Source: Streptomyces sp. NBC_01571
Lineage (GTDB): Bacteria; Actinomycetota; Actinomycetes; Streptomycetales; Streptomycetaceae
Length of the DNA stretch: 64,000 bases
Assembly (NCBI RefSeq): GCF_026339875.1
Contig: NZ_JAPEPZ010000001.1
Location: 1,550,001-1,614,000 of the forward strand
Direction: 5' to 3'
This document shows positions 1 through 9,125 of the stretch, piece after piece. The notes under the pieces are model-generated. The model saw only the letters and a list, made by a program, of their open reading frames with translations. It searched no databases and was not told the origin of the DNA. The number at the start of each line of letters is the position of its first letter. The first letter of the stretch is position 1. A program made the translations under genes and the position numbers.

Positions 1-577
1 CCGCCACCTGGGCGGGGTCGAGCAGGGAGGCCACGACCGCTGCCCTCGCCCAGGGGCCCTCGGCCTGGCGCAGCAGGAATCCCATGTACCGCCCCCGCCA
101 GTTACGGGGCCGGAGGTCCAGGCCGCCCTCCAGCTGGTCGCGGAGTCCCTCGGGCGTACGGCCCCTGAGCAGCGGAGCGTTCTGCCTGTCGGCCGGGAAC
201 CGGCGCAGTTCCTCGGCCAGGTACAGCCAGACCACGGCCCTGTAGCGGTTCAGGTAGAACTTGACCGGCACCACGAGACCCAAGCGTGCGAGGCGTGTGA
301 ACCTGGCGGTGGAAATGCCCAGGAGGGCGGCCCCCTCGGTCGTACCGACAGCCTTGACCCGCTCTCGCAGCGCCTCGGGAAATTCCTCTTGGGAACGCAC
401 GCGGTCGATCTCCGCACGGGCGACCCGGCGTCCCCCTCCCCCTCCCCCTTCGTCGGGAACGGTGCGCACGTATCCGAGGTGCACCGCCAGGTCGAACTCG
501 CCGCGCCTGAGCTCCAGCTCGCGGGCGGCGCGGGCGAGCGACCAACTGGCGGACTGCGTGACGGTGTTACCGGACAT
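1..577 (-). CDS. DUF6397-like protein, partial (3' end beyond window)
   Basis: An open minus-strand frame runs from an ATG at 577 to the left window edge without a stop, giving about 192 N-terminal residues. It begins MSGNTVTQSASWSLARAARE and has a run of glycines near residue 48. A predicted helix-turn-helix-like segment follows around residues 75-100 (TEGAALLGISTARFTRLARL), then an arginine-rich stretch. The composition and opening resemble the DUF6397 family that I know from Streptomyces; its function is unknown, and the helical segment suggests a MerR/excisionase-like DNA-binding role (inference). The overlapping frames on both strands lack this coherent amino-acid composition. Confidence 0.7.
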   Translation of the reverse strand, partial: MSGNTVTQSASWSLARAARELELRRGEFDLAVHLGYVRTVPDEGGGGGGRRVARAEIDRVRSQEEFPEALRERVKAVGTTEGAALLGISTARFTRLARLGLVVPVKFYLNRYRAVVWLYLAEELRRFPADRQNAPLLRGRTPEGLRDQLEGGLDLRPRNWRGRYMGFLLRQAEGPWARAAVVASLLDPAQVA

Positions 578-703
578 GACGGTCTCCCCCGTGGAGTACG
601 GTGCTCGCGCCGGTGTGCGCTTGCCTCGAGAAAAACCGTAGCCGGTCCGGACGATCTCGTGGCGCGCCTGTGGATAACTCCGCCGCGAACACGTCTCCGC
701 AGG

Positions 704-1117
704 TCAGGAGTCCAGCGAGGGGGATCGCTCCGGCTGGCGCGTGTCCACTCGCAGGTGTTCGCCGACACGGTTCACCAGCAGCGTCATCTCGTAGGCGACC
801 TGGCCGATGTCGGCCTCGGCGGCACTGAGAACGCACAGGCAACTGCCGTCTCCCGCCGCGGTGACGAAGAGCACCGCTTCGTCGAACTCGATCATCGTCT
901 GACGCACCTGGCCCGCGCCGAAGTGACGGCCGGAGCCCTTGGCCAGACTGTGCAGACCCGACGAGACCGCCGCCAGGTGTTCGGCGTCCTCGCGTCGAAG
1001 TCCCGTACTCGCCCCCGTCACCAGCCCGTCGTTGGAGAGCACCAACGCGTGCCGGACGTGTTCGACGCGCGCGGTCAGATCGTCCAGCAGCCAGCCGAGT
1101 CGCGTGTTCTGCTCCAT
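704..1117 (-). CDS. Orphan roadblock/LC7 domain protein
   Basis: A 137-aa roadblock/LC7 protein starting at MEQNTRLGWLLDDLTARVEH. The upstream in-frame extension overlaps the divergent gene's leader and lacks the family signature. Roadblock proteins act as regulators of small Ras-like GTPases. The core HALVLSNDGL, ASTGL, FHSLAKG-like and ADIGQVAYEM segments are nearly the same as in the conservon roadblock gene 2 kb away (3055-3516), so this is probably a duplicated paralogue. It stands alone, with no DUF742 or GTPase overlapping it. It may act on the GTPase encoded at 1806-2411 (inference). Confidence 0.9.
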   Translation of the reverse strand: MEQNTRLGWLLDDLTARVEHVRHALVLSNDGLVTGASTGLRREDAEHLAAVSSGLHSLAKGSGRHFGAGQVRQTMIEFDEAVLFVTAAGDGSCLCVLSAAEADIGQVAYEMTLLVNRVGEHLRVDTRQPERSPSLDS

Positions 1118-1209
1118 GTCCGTCTCCCCGTGTCGTGTCTCCCCCTGACCGGAGGATTCGACCAGCCAGCCTTCCCCACGGCCGCCCTCCGGGCAAGGAG
1201 GATGGGGGC

Positions 1210-1638
1210 ATGGCACAGAAGATGACCGACGAGCAATGGCGGGCCTTCGTCTCGCACGGCACCCGCACCGGAAAACTGTCGACCGTCCGGGCGGACGGGA
1301 GTCCGCACGTGGCGCCGATCTGGTTCCTGCTGGACGGTGACGACCTGATCTTCAACACCTCGAAGGAGACCGTGAAGGGACGGAACCTGGCCCGTGACGG
1401 CCGCGTCGCCCTCTGTGTGGACGACGACCGGCCGCCGTTCGACTTCGTGGTGCTGGAAGGCCGCGCCGAACTGTCCGAGGACCCTGACGAGTTGCGCCGC
1501 TGGGCCGCCCGAATCGGTGGCCGCTACATGGGTGCGGAGCGGGCGGAGGAGTTCGGGAAACGCAACGGAGTCCCGGGCGAACTCCTCGTACGCGTGCCGA
1601 TCGACAAGATCCTGGCCTACTCCGCGGTGGCGGAGTAG
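1210..1638 (+). CDS. PPOX-class (F420/FMN-dependent) oxidoreductase
   Basis: A 142-aa split-barrel protein of the pyridoxamine-5'-phosphate-oxidase-like class, a family that in actinomycetes often uses deazaflavin F420. The hallmark segments are TVRADGSPHVAPIWF near residues 23-37 and FNTSKETVKGRNL near 48-60, the usual cofactor-phosphate-binding region, followed by RVALCVDD. The start at 1210 is chosen because an AAGGAGG lies just upstream (1195-1201); the longer frame from 1135 would place that site inside the gene. It is divergent from the orphan roadblock gene. The substrate is unknown, and F420 rather than FMN is inferred from the family. Confidence 0.88.
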   Translation: MAQKMTDEQWRAFVSHGTRTGKLSTVRADGSPHVAPIWFLLDGDDLIFNTSKETVKGRNLARDGRVALCVDDDRPPFDFVVLEGRAELSEDPDELRRWAARIGGRYMGAERAEEFGKRNGVPGELLVRVPIDKILAYSAVAE

Positions 1639-1805
1639 GCCAGGCGGCACAGCCGTGTACGGCAGGCCGACGCGGATCCCGTCGTTCGGATCAGGCTGAC
1701 TGTGAGATGCGACGTCCTGTGGCCGACCGCCTCCGCGAACGTCCGCCTGTTCCGAACGACACTCCATGGATCCCCTCGTCCGTGGGCCTCCGGCGACTCG
1801 GCTTC

Positions 1806-2411
1806 TCAGCCGACGGAGTCGAGCAGCCGGGCGGTGTGCACCCGCCCGGCGTACTCCACCAGTCGGATCAGCACCTCCTTGCCGGAGTCCCGGTCACGGG
1901 CGTCACAGAGCACCACCGGCGTGCCCCGGTCGAGGTCGAGGGCGCGGGACACGTCCTGGGCTCCGTAGGCCCGGGCGCCCGCGAAGCAGTTGACGGCCAC
2001 CACGAACGGGATGTGCCGGTGCTCGAAGTAGTCCACCGCCGGGAAGCAGTCCTCGAGCCGCCGGGTGTCCGCGAGGACGACGGCTCCGAGCGCGCCCAGC
2101 GACAGTTCGTCCCACAGGAACCAGAAGCGGTCCTGGCCCGGGGTGCCGAAGAGGTAGAGGGAGAGACCGGACCGGATGGTGATGCGGCCGAAGTCCATGG
2201 CGACGGTCGTCGTGGCCTTGCGGTCCACACCCTCGGTGTCGTCCACCGACTGGCCTGCCTCGCTCAGCAGTTCCTCGGTGCGCAACGGGCGGATCTCGCT
2301 GACCGCGCCCACCAGGGTGGTCTTCCCCACGCCGAACCCACCGGCGACCAGTATCTTCAATGCCAGCGCGGACGACTCGGCGGCCGAGGCGTCGGAGTTC
2401 TCGGAGACCAT
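1806..2411 (-). CDS. Conservon GTP-binding protein (CvnD-like)
   Basis: A 201-aa Ras/Arf-like small GTPase of the type that ends Streptomyces conservons. The P-loop GGFGVGKTTL lies around residues 28-37. The switch region carries TTVAMDFGRI, the G3 equivalent is LFGTPGQDRFWFL, and the guanine-specificity segment is VVAVNCF (NxxD degenerate, as is usual for this family). It probably relays signals from the sensor kinase through the roadblock and DUF742 partners at the membrane. Unlike textbook conservons, about 250 bp separates it from the DUF742 gene, so it may have its own promoter. Confidence 0.93.
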   Translation of the reverse strand: MVSENSDASAAESSALALKILVAGGFGVGKTTLVGAVSEIRPLRTEELLSEAGQSVDDTEGVDRKATTTVAMDFGRITIRSGLSLYLFGTPGQDRFWFLWDELSLGALGAVVLADTRRLEDCFPAVDYFEHRHIPFVVAVNCFAGARAYGAQDVSRALDLDRGTPVVLCDARDRDSGKEVLIRLVEYAGRVHTARLLDSVG

Positions 2412-2662
2412 CGATCACTTCCCTCGGGAGTGCCGACAAAGGTCGGCATGGCCCGTCCGCACCCGGTGGGGTGGGACGCAGGTGCATGGCGGGCGCTTCG
2501 GTGCATTCGGTACAGGTCTGCGGGTGCGCGAAGTCAGCATCATGGCAACTGCGCCTTCCCCGCGCGGGAACGGACCGCTAATGGACCGTTGCGACCGTCT
2601 CGCGGCTGTTCGGCGTCCGGACGTGGGCAAAAGCGGGTACTGGCCGGGCCGACATCGTTCAT

Positions 2663-3058
2663 CTAGAGCGCCCTCAACCCTTCGATCACCTCGTGGAGGA
2701 TCCGCTCGTCGGGCAGCTGTGCGGGCGGCACCGGGCGGCTGACCGTGACGCGGCCGCGTTCCAGCAGGTCGCCCAGCAGCACTCTGACCACGCCTACCGG
2801 CAGGTCGGTGTCCGCGGCGAGCTCGGCCACGGACTGGGTCTCGACACGGCACAGGTCGATGAGGTGGCGGTGTTCCGGCCCGAGAAGCGAGTCGTCGTCG
2901 GCCCCGGGCGCGGCCGTTTCGAGGGTGACCAGAGCGATCAGGTCGAAGCGCACCCCGGTGGGGCCGGGTTGGGTGCGTCCGCCCGTCATCGCGTACGGGC
3001 GGACGAGGGGTCCCGCCTCGTTGTCGTACCACTGGCTGCCCACCACGCCCTCGCTCAT
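2663..3058 (-). CDS. Conservon DUF742 protein (CvnC-like)
   Basis: A 131-aa DUF742 protein with the family signature PLVRPYAMTGGRT near residues 17-29, then LCRVETQSVAELAADTDLPV and VRVLLGDLLERGRV, which looks like a winged-helix core. The ATG at 3058 overlaps the stop of the roadblock gene by 4 bp (ATGA), so translation is coupled. In S. coelicolor conservons this subunit belongs to a membrane-associated complex with the sensor kinase, roadblock and GTPase proteins. The 251 bp between its stop and the GTPase start (2412-2662) holds no further gene. Confidence 0.93.
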   Translation of the reverse strand: MSEGVVGSQWYDNEAGPLVRPYAMTGGRTQPGPTGVRFDLIALVTLETAAPGADDDSLLGPEHRHLIDLCRVETQSVAELAADTDLPVGVVRVLLGDLLERGRVTVSRPVPPAQLPDERILHEVIEGLRAL

Positions 3059-3516
3059 CCGTATCGGCCCTCCTCGGCCGATCCGGCGGCGGGCGGTTGC
3101 GCGGCGGCGCGCGGAGGTGCGTGGAGGTGCTCGCCGACGCGCTTGACCAGCCGTGCCATCTCGTAGGCCACCAGCCCGATGTCGGCCGTCGCGGCGGTGA
3201 GGACGGACAGGCACGACCCGTCGCCCGCTGCCGCCACGAGCAGGAAGCCGTCGTCCATCTCGACCAGCGTCTGGCGTACGCCCCCGGCACCGAAATGACG
3301 GCCCGCGCCTTTCGCCAGACTGTGGAAGCCGGAGGCGACAGCGGCCAGGTGTTCGGCGTCCGCGCGGCCAAGGCCGGTGGAGGCTCCCACCGCCAGCCCG
3401 TCGTTCGACAGCACCACCGCGTGCCGTACTTCGGCCACACGAAGCACCAGGTCGTCCAGCAGCCAGTCGAGCTCGCCGGATCTCTGGGCAGCCCGCAGGC
3501 TCGGGTCCTGAATCAC
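3055..3516 (-). CDS. Conservon roadblock/LC7 protein (CvnB-like)
   Basis: A 153-aa roadblock/LC7 domain protein. Recognisable segments are ELDWLLDDLVLRV, HAVVLSNDGLAVGASTGL, HSLAKGAGRHFGAG and ADIGLVAYEMARLVKRVGEHL, followed by an Ala/Pro-rich tail. It overlaps the kinase stop by 4 bp upstream and the DUF742 start by 4 bp downstream, so the three genes form one coupled operon. Roadblock proteins usually act as GTPase-activating or scaffolding partners of the small GTPase. It is a close paralogue of the orphan gene at 704-1117. Confidence 0.94.
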   Translation of the reverse strand: MIQDPSLRAAQRSGELDWLLDDLVLRVAEVRHAVVLSNDGLAVGASTGLGRADAEHLAAVASGFHSLAKGAGRHFGAGGVRQTLVEMDDGFLLVAAAGDGSCLSVLTAATADIGLVAYEMARLVKRVGEHLHAPPRAAAQPPAAGSAEEGRYG

Positions 3517-6068
3517 GCGGGGTCTCCTTCGCCGCTGTCGCCACCCGCGTCGGGGGCTGAGGTGCCGCCGGGACCGGATGTCCGGCCGCTGCCGCGCGCC
3601 CAGCCGTCGCGGTAGGCCGTCATACGGTCCCGTACGAGTTCGGGGGTGCGGGTGTCTTCGCTCCGGGGACCGGGCGCATGGGCCGGCTCCTCAGGGCGCT
3701 CTTCGCGCAGTTGGGGTGCAAGGCTGGCCTGCCGTACGCGCCTGGGGAGGCCGTCGTCACCGTCGGAGGCTTCCGGAGTGCGGTGCAGCCGCAAGGTGGT
3801 GACTCCAGGTGGCGGTGTTTCGGGTGTGGTGTCCACGGGGGCTTCGACGGCGGCCTGTACGGGAGCCACGAGGACGGGCCGCTCGGCGGGCGCCTGGACG
3901 ACCTCCCTTTCGGGGGCGGCCGACACGCGCGCGTACTCGCGTTCCGCGGGCTCTTCGGTGTCCGCCCCGCGAGGGGATCGTTCCGCCGAACCTGGGTGCA
4001 GCAGCGCCGTGGGAAGCAGGACGACCGCGGTGGTGCCTCCGTAGGGCGAGGTCCGCAGGTGCACCTTGATGTCGTGCCGGGCGGCGAGCCTGCTGACCAC
4101 GAAGAGACCGAGACGGTCGCTGTCGGACAGGTCGAGCGTCTCGGTCTCCTCGATGCGTCGATTGGCCTCGTCGAGTGTCTCCTTGCCCATCCCCAGCCCC
4201 CGGTCCTCGACCTCCAGGGCGTAGCCGTTGCCGACCGGCTCACCGGTGATACGGACATGGGTGTGCGGCGGTGAGAACTGCGCGGCGTTCTCGACGACTT
4301 CCGCAAGGAGATGCGTGAGGTCCGCGACAGCGGCGCCGATGACGGACGTCTCCGGGAACTGCCGTACGTCCACGCGCGCGTAGTCCTCGATCTCGGACAC
4401 GGCCGCGCGGACCACGTTCGTCAGTGAGACCGGCATGCGCCAGGCCCGGCCGGGTGCCGCGCCCGAGAGGATGATGAGGTTCTCCGCGTGGCGCCGCATA
4501 CGGGTGGTGAGGTGGTCGAGCCTGAAGAGGTCGCCCAGTTCGTCCGGATCCTCGGACCGGCGCTCCATGCTGTCCAGCAGGCTCAGTTGGCGATGCACGA
4601 GGACTTGGCTGCGGCGGGCGAGATTGACGAAGATTCCGGAGATTCCGCTCGCGAGTTCCGCGCGTTCGACCGCGGCGTGCAGGGCGGCCCGGTGGACGGT
4701 GTTCAGGGCCTCCGCGACCTGGCCGGTCTCGTCGTCGGAGGGCGGCCCCGACGGGGCCTCGGCCCGGACGTCGATCTCCTCCCCCGCGCGCAGTTTGCGC
4801 ATGGCGTCGGGGAGTTTGCGCCGGGCGATCTCGAGGGCGCTGTTGCGCAGGGCCACCAGTTCGACGACCAGGCCGCGGCCGATGCGTACGGAGATGACGA
4901 GTGACGCGGCGACGGCGGTGAGACCGAACACGACGGCGGCGCCGGCGGGCGTTCGAAGACCGCGGCTCAGCGGGTAGGCCCGGCCCTCGACACCTCGGCC
5001 CGCGTCGGCCTCGATCGTGCGCATGGCGTCACGCACGCGCGCGTGAGCCGCGTTCCAGTCGCCTTCCGGCGCGGCGTCCACGGCGGTGGCGCCCGGCCGG
5101 GACGCGAGCGCCCTGTCCTCGACGGCGCCCACGTCGGCGTACGCACTACCGCCCATGAGGTCGCGCCAGGACGCCTGTTCGGCCCCCCGCAGATCCGCGA
5201 CGGACGCGTCGGTCAGCGCACGGCGGGTGGCCACGGCTCCGGTGAACAGCCGCAGTCGTTCGCCGTCCAGGGTGCCCGCGAGCCGCGCGCCGGACAGCAC
5301 CGTGTCCTCCTGCGCGAGCGCCTCCCCCGCCCTCGAGAACTCGAGGAGCACGCGCGCCTCGGATCCCGGACCCGGGTCCTCGACGCTGGTGAGTGAGCCG
5401 GTCACCGCGAAGGCCGCCGAAATGGCCTCGGTGTACTGCCCGTAGGTCTCGTCCCAGCCGGTACGGCGCTCCCGTACGGCGCTGCGCAGCGTTCGCAGGT
5501 CCTCCGCTGCGGTGACGAAGGAGTCGAGGCGCCCTGCCACCCCGGCAGGCAGGTCGGCGCCGTCGGCGACGGTGTTGCGGTCGCCGAGCCGCAGTTTCGC
5601 CACCGCGTGGTCGGTGCGTTCCGCGAGCGCCCTGAGGTCGCTCTGCCGCTCGGAGTCCGGATCGGTCGCGTAGCGGACGGACGCCGCCCGCTCGGCCTGC
5701 AACGCGGTGACGGCGTCGTCGATCGGAACACGGATCATGGAGTCCACGCGTTGCAGCTGTCGCAGTCGCGCGACGTCCTGAGCCGTGGCCACCGTGGCAT
5801 ACGCCCACAGCGCGAACAGCGAGACGACCGGCACCATCAACAGACAGATGATCTTCGCCCGCACGGTGCGGGGGCGCGGACTCCAACGACCGGCGGGACG
5901 TGGGATCGCCTCGGGACGCGGGTTCGCCCCGGGTCCCATCCCGCCGGCGTTCTCGTCGCGGCCGCCGTGCTCCTCGGCGGGCGGGCCGGCATGGGCACGA
6001 CGGCCGCGCGCCGGAGCCTGGGACGGCGGCTCGGCGCCGGGTGCGGGGGTTGTACGGGGTGTACGCAT
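3513..6068 (-). CDS. Conservon sensor histidine kinase (CvnA-like)
   Basis: A membrane sensor kinase of about 851 aa heading the conservon. After a Pro/Ala-rich cytoplasmic N-terminus comes a hydrophobic segment (KIICLLMVPVVSLFALWAY), a long extracytoplasmic nitrate-sensor-like helical domain, a second membrane segment (AAVVFGLTAVAASLVIS), a HAMP-like linker, then a HATPase_c domain. The ATPase carries N-box VVENAAQFSPPH and G-boxes DRGLGMGKETL and LGLFVVSRLAARHDI. The C-terminal tail of about 170 residues is disordered and Pro-rich. The ATG at 6068 is preferred, although the GAGGAGG lies only 2 nt upstream; a TTG at 6083 is the alternative start. Autophosphorylation and downstream partners are inferred from the family. 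Confidence 0.92.
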   Translation of the reverse strand: MRTPRTTPAPGAEPPSQAPARGRRAHAGPPAEEHGGRDENAGGMGPGANPRPEAIPRPAGRWSPRPRTVRAKIICLLMVPVVSLFALWAYATVATAQDVARLRQLQRVDSMIRVPIDDAVTALQAERAASVRYATDPDSERQSDLRALAERTDHAVAKLRLGDRNTVADGADLPAGVAGRLDSFVTAAEDLRTLRSAVRERRTGWDETYGQYTEAISAAFAVTGSLTSVEDPGPGSEARVLLEFSRAGEALAQEDTVLSGARLAGTLDGERLRLFTGAVATRRALTDASVADLRGAEQASWRDLMGGSAYADVGAVEDRALASRPGATAVDAAPEGDWNAAHARVRDAMRTIEADAGRGVEGRAYPLSRGLRTPAGAAVVFGLTAVAASLVISVRIGRGLVVELVALRNSALEIARRKLPDAMRKLRAGEEIDVRAEAPSGPPSDDETGQVAEALNTVHRAALHAAVERAELASGISGIFVNLARRSQVLVHRQLSLLDSMERRSEDPDELGDLFRLDHLTTRMRRHAENLIILSGAAPGRAWRMPVSLTNVVRAAVSEIEDYARVDVRQFPETSVIGAAVADLTHLLAEVVENAAQFSPPHTHVRITGEPVGNGYALEVEDRGLGMGKETLDEANRRIEETETLDLSDSDRLGLFVVSRLAARHDIKVHLRTSPYGGTTAVVLLPTALLHPGSAERSPRGADTEEPAEREYARVSAAPEREVVQAPAERPVLVAPVQAAVEAPVDTTPETPPPGVTTLRLHRTPEASDGDDGLPRRVRQASLAPQLREERPEEPAHAPGPRSEDTRTPELVRDRMTAYRDGWARGSGRTSGPGGTSAPDAGGDSGEGDPA

Positions 6069-6129
6069 GGCCTCCTCACTCAATGATTCGGGGGCATTCC
6101 GGGCGGTCGGCTCGGTACCGGGACCGTGG

Positions 6130-6903
6130 TCAGCGCGCGGCGCTCTCGACCGGCCGCTGGGCCGCCGCGGATGCCTCGCGCTCGTGGGCCGTGGGTGACA
6201 GCGCGACGAACGCCGAGGTCAGGAAGAGGTAGGACCCGAGGCCGACGGCGAGGGGGAAGACGAACTGCATCACCGTGGCCCCGGGAAGAGCCTGACCGGA
6301 AGGGCTGACGCGGACGCTGACCGCCAGCATTCCGGTGTAGTGCATGCTGCTCACGGCGCCGCCCATGACGAGTGAGGCCCCGACGACCGCGACAGGCGAT
6401 TTGATGTTGAGCCCCGCCCACAGGGCCGCGGTCGCCGCGACCACGGCGATCGCCACGGAGAGTCCGACGAGCAACGGGTCGTAGCGCACGGAGCCGTGCA
6501 GCCGCAGCGCGGCCATCCCGAGGTAGTGCATGCTCGCGACCCCGAGCCCTGTGGTGAGTCCGCCCAGGGCGAGCGAACGCCCCCGGTCGCGGCCGTATCC
6601 GACGGCGAAGACACCCGCGCCCACGACGACCAGGGCGACGAGCAGACTCAGGATGGTCAGCGGGACGTCGTAACGGATCTCGGTGCCGCCGACGCTGAAC
6701 CCGAGCATCGCCACGAAGTGCATCGTCCAGATGCCGGTGGCGATGGCCGAGGCCGCGGCGAGGAGCCAGTTGCGGCGCGAACGCCCGGTGGCGCCGAGCG
6801 CGCGGACCGTGCAGCGCAGCCCGAGAGCGGCGCCGGTACAGGCCATCGCGTACGACAGAACGGGGGTCAGCCAGCCGAAGGCGGCGTGGTCCAGGTGTCC
6901 CAT
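6130..6903 (-). CDS. MHYT-domain integral membrane sensor
   Basis: A 257-aa polytopic membrane protein with seven predicted hydrophobic helices. The MHYT family motif, repeated as pairs, appears as MHFVAMLGF near residue 61, MHYLGMAAL near 125 and MHYTGMLAV near 187. The family is thought to bind a metal such as copper and to sense oxygen, CO or NO. In many bacteria it is fused to GGDEF/EAL or kinase modules, but here it stands alone. It lies 61 bp upstream of the conservon kinase on the same strand and might be its sensory companion (inference). Confidence 0.9.
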   Translation of the reverse strand: MGHLDHAAFGWLTPVLSYAMACTGAALGLRCTVRALGATGRSRRNWLLAAASAIATGIWTMHFVAMLGFSVGGTEIRYDVPLTILSLLVALVVVGAGVFAVGYGRDRGRSLALGGLTTGLGVASMHYLGMAALRLHGSVRYDPLLVGLSVAIAVVAATAALWAGLNIKSPVAVVGASLVMGGAVSSMHYTGMLAVSVRVSPSGQALPGATVMQFVFPLAVGLGSYLFLTSAFVALSPTAHEREASAAAQRPVESAAR

Positions 6904-7046
6904 GGCCCACGGACGTTAGCCCGGGTAGGGGCGCACGAAGAGGGCGCATTTCGAAAAGTGTTGCAATCTGACGCAGAGAGGCAGGCGAGCGATCGTGTCA
7001 CGCTCGAACGTGTGCGCAGTGTCGTCCTTCGTGTCGGTGCGGGATC

Positions 7047-7655
7047 ATGCGGAACATGAGCGAGAACCACACACACGTCCGGGAATTCTTCACGGCGCGC
7101 GCCGCCGACTGGGACGTCAGGTTTCCCGACGACGGGCCCGCGTACGCGGCGGCGGCGGCCGAACTCGGTCTGCGCGAGGGCGACCGGGTACTCGACGCGG
7201 GCTGCGGCACCGGGCGCGCCCTGCCGCCGCTGCGAGCGGCCGTGGGACCGTCCGGAGTGGTCATCGGAGCCGATCTGACCCCGGCGATGCTGGCAGCCGC
7301 CGTACGGGCCGGGCGGGACCGCGACGGGCAGCTGCTGCTCGCCGACGTCGCCGCGCTGCCGCTGCGCACCGGATCGCTCGACGCCGTGTTCGGCGCGGGC
7401 CTCGTCGCCCACCTCCCGCACCCGGAGGCGAATCTGCGGGAGTTGGCGCGGGTGGTGCGTCCCGGCGGCACGCTGGCGCTGTTCCATCCGATCGGCCGGG
7501 CGGCGCTCGCGGCCCGCCAGGGTCGCCGGATCACGCCGGACGATCTGCGCGCGGAGGCGAATCTGCGGCCTCTGCTGGCAGGTTCCGGATGGGACATGAC
7601 GTCGTACGCCGACGAGGACGCCCGCTTCCTGGCGCTCGCCGTACACCGGAGCTGA
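7047..7655 (+). CDS. Class I SAM-dependent methyltransferase
   Basis: A 202-aa Rossmann-fold methyltransferase of the UbiE/COQ5-like Methyltransf_11 type. Motif I is VLDAGCGTGRALPPL near residues 48-62, motif II is VVIGADLTPAML, and the post-I and catalytic region is AVFGAGLVAHLPHPEANL followed by RPGGTLALFHPI. The substrate cannot be read from the sequence. An in-frame ATG at 7056 is a plausible alternative start; neither has a strong ribosome binding site. It converges on the hydrolase gene with only 4 bp between the stops. Confidence 0.9.
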   Translation: MRNMSENHTHVREFFTARAADWDVRFPDDGPAYAAAAAELGLREGDRVLDAGCGTGRALPPLRAAVGPSGVVIGADLTPAMLAAAVRAGRDRDGQLLLADVAALPLRTGSLDAVFGAGLVAHLPHPEANLRELARVVRPGGTLALFHPIGRAALAARQGRRITPDDLRAEANLRPLLAGSGWDMTSYADEDARFLALAVHRS

Positions 7656-7659
7656 GACC

Positions 7660-8418
7660 TCAGGCCGTTGCGGCGACCTCGGCCGCAAGGGCGTCGGGGT
7701 TGTCGAACATGATGTTGTGTCCCGCTCCGGGTACGGTCACCACGCGCACACCGGCGGCCTCCAGGCCTTTCCTGTCGTCCAGTTCGCCGCTCAGTTCCCC
7801 CTGGAGGTAGACACGGGCCACCGTCGACGTCTCCAGGAGACGGCGCATCGTGGGCGTGGTGCCGCGCGCGAGTCCGGTCGCGGTCCGGTGGAGGGCGAGC
7901 GGGTCGGCGAGTCGCATGGTGGCGGCCCAGGTGGGGCCGATCTTGTCGAGCACGCGCGCGTGGCCGCCGTTTTCGACGTACTCCCGCTCCGAGTACGAGG
8001 TGATGCCGCTGCCGCCCACCACGTCCGGAGGGTACGGGTCGAGATTCGCTTCCACGAGGACGAGCCTGGACACCAAGTCGGGCCGGCGGTCCGCGAGCAC
8101 GATGGCCACGGCGCCGCCCATGCTGTGGGCGACGAGCTCCGCCGCCGTGACACGGGCCTCGTCCAGAGCGGCGGCCAGCGCGTCGGCGTGATCCTCCAGG
8201 GTGTAACCGAAGTCCACGGGCCGGTCACTGATGCCATGACCCGGCAGGTCCACGAACAGGGAGCGACGCCCTGCCAGTTCGGGCCGCGCGGCGATGTGGG
8301 CGTTGTAGACCGTCGAGGCCGATCCCAGGCCGTGCACATACACCCGGGCCGGACCCGCGCCTGCGGCCTCCGTCCAGCGGATCCGACTTCCTTTGCCGTC
8401 GAACTCTGCCTGCTTCAT
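7660..8418 (-). CDS. Alpha/beta hydrolase
   Basis: A 252-aa alpha/beta hydrolase. The oxyanion region VYVHGLGSAS and the GHGISD motif are present, and the nucleophile elbow is AHSMGGAVA (Ser near residue 92). The acid region and GAGHNIMFDNP (catalytic His near 236) follow. The start is placed at 8418 because GGAGGAG precedes it at about 8424-8430; longer in-frame extensions reach into the PadR promoter. It is divergent from the PadR gene, which may regulate it (inference). The substrate is unknown. Confidence 0.9.
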   Translation of the reverse strand: MKQAEFDGKGSRIRWTEAAGAGPARVYVHGLGSASTVYNAHIAARPELAGRRSLFVDLPGHGISDRPVDFGYTLEDHADALAAALDEARVTAAELVAHSMGGAVAIVLADRRPDLVSRLVLVEANLDPYPPDVVGGSGITSYSEREYVENGGHARVLDKIGPTWAATMRLADPLALHRTATGLARGTTPTMRRLLETSTVARVYLQGELSGELDDRKGLEAAGVRVVTVPGAGHNIMFDNPDALAAEVAATA

Positions 8419-8582
8419 CGCTTCTCCTCCTGGAGCCGCTTCGTCGTTCCTGACATCCCGAAGAGGATACCTCGACACGGATGTATTGCGGTGGCGATGC
8501 ATCAAGTTCTCTCGACAGCGACGGAGCGGGGCGTGGCGGAACGGAGGCGCTGACGGCCGACGCGCAGCGCCCGTGCGACACA

Positions 8583-9125
8583 ATGCGAGACATGCTGGAA
8601 CTGGCCATCCTCGGATTTCTGTACGACTCCCCCTTGCACGGCTACGAACTCCGCAAGCGCCTCACCGCGCTGACCGGGCACGTGAAACCCGTCGCCGAGA
8701 GCACGCTGTATCCCGCGATCAAGCGGCTGGAGAAGGCGGGCATGCTGGCGCGGACGACGGAGCCGGGCGCCGTGGCCGCCCCTCGCCATGTCCTGACCCT
8801 CACCGAGGAGGGCAAAGACACACTGCGCCGCCGACTCGCGGAACCCGCGCGCAGCGACATCACCGACGAGAACCGCTGGTTCACGGTGCTCGCCTTCCTG
8901 AGGCACCTCGACGACCCCGCGGCGCAGGCCTCGGTGTTGCGCCGCAGGCTCACTTTCCTGGAAGAGCCGGCCAGCTTCTTCTACGAAGGCGACCGGCCCC
9001 TGCGCGCCGAGGAGCTGGACGACCCCTTCAGGCGCGGCATCCTCACCATCGCGCGGGCCACGAGCGTGGCCGAACTGTCCTGGCTGCGGGCCACGATCGG
9101 CTCACTCGACGCGAGTGACGGGTGA
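8583..9125 (+). CDS. PadR-family transcriptional regulator
   Basis: A 180-aa PadR regulator. The winged-helix domain opens with LELAILGFLYDSPLHGYELRK and continues with PVAESTLYPAIKRLEKAGML, the family's DNA-contacting helices. A C-terminal helical dimerisation region follows. Starts at 8583 and 8592 (MLELAIL) are both possible; there is almost no leader with a ribosome binding site, so leaderless translation is plausible. PadR proteins typically repress a nearby or divergent gene, here possibly the hydrolase at 7660-8418. Its 3' end overlaps the convergent DUF2236 gene by 24 bp. Confidence 0.9.
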   Translation: MRDMLELAILGFLYDSPLHGYELRKRLTALTGHVKPVAESTLYPAIKRLEKAGMLARTTEPGAVAAPRHVLTLTEEGKDTLRRRLAEPARSDITDENRWFTVLAFLRHLDDPAAQASVLRRRLTFLEEPASFFYEGDRPLRAEELDDPFRRGILTIARATSVAELSWLRATIGSLDASDG

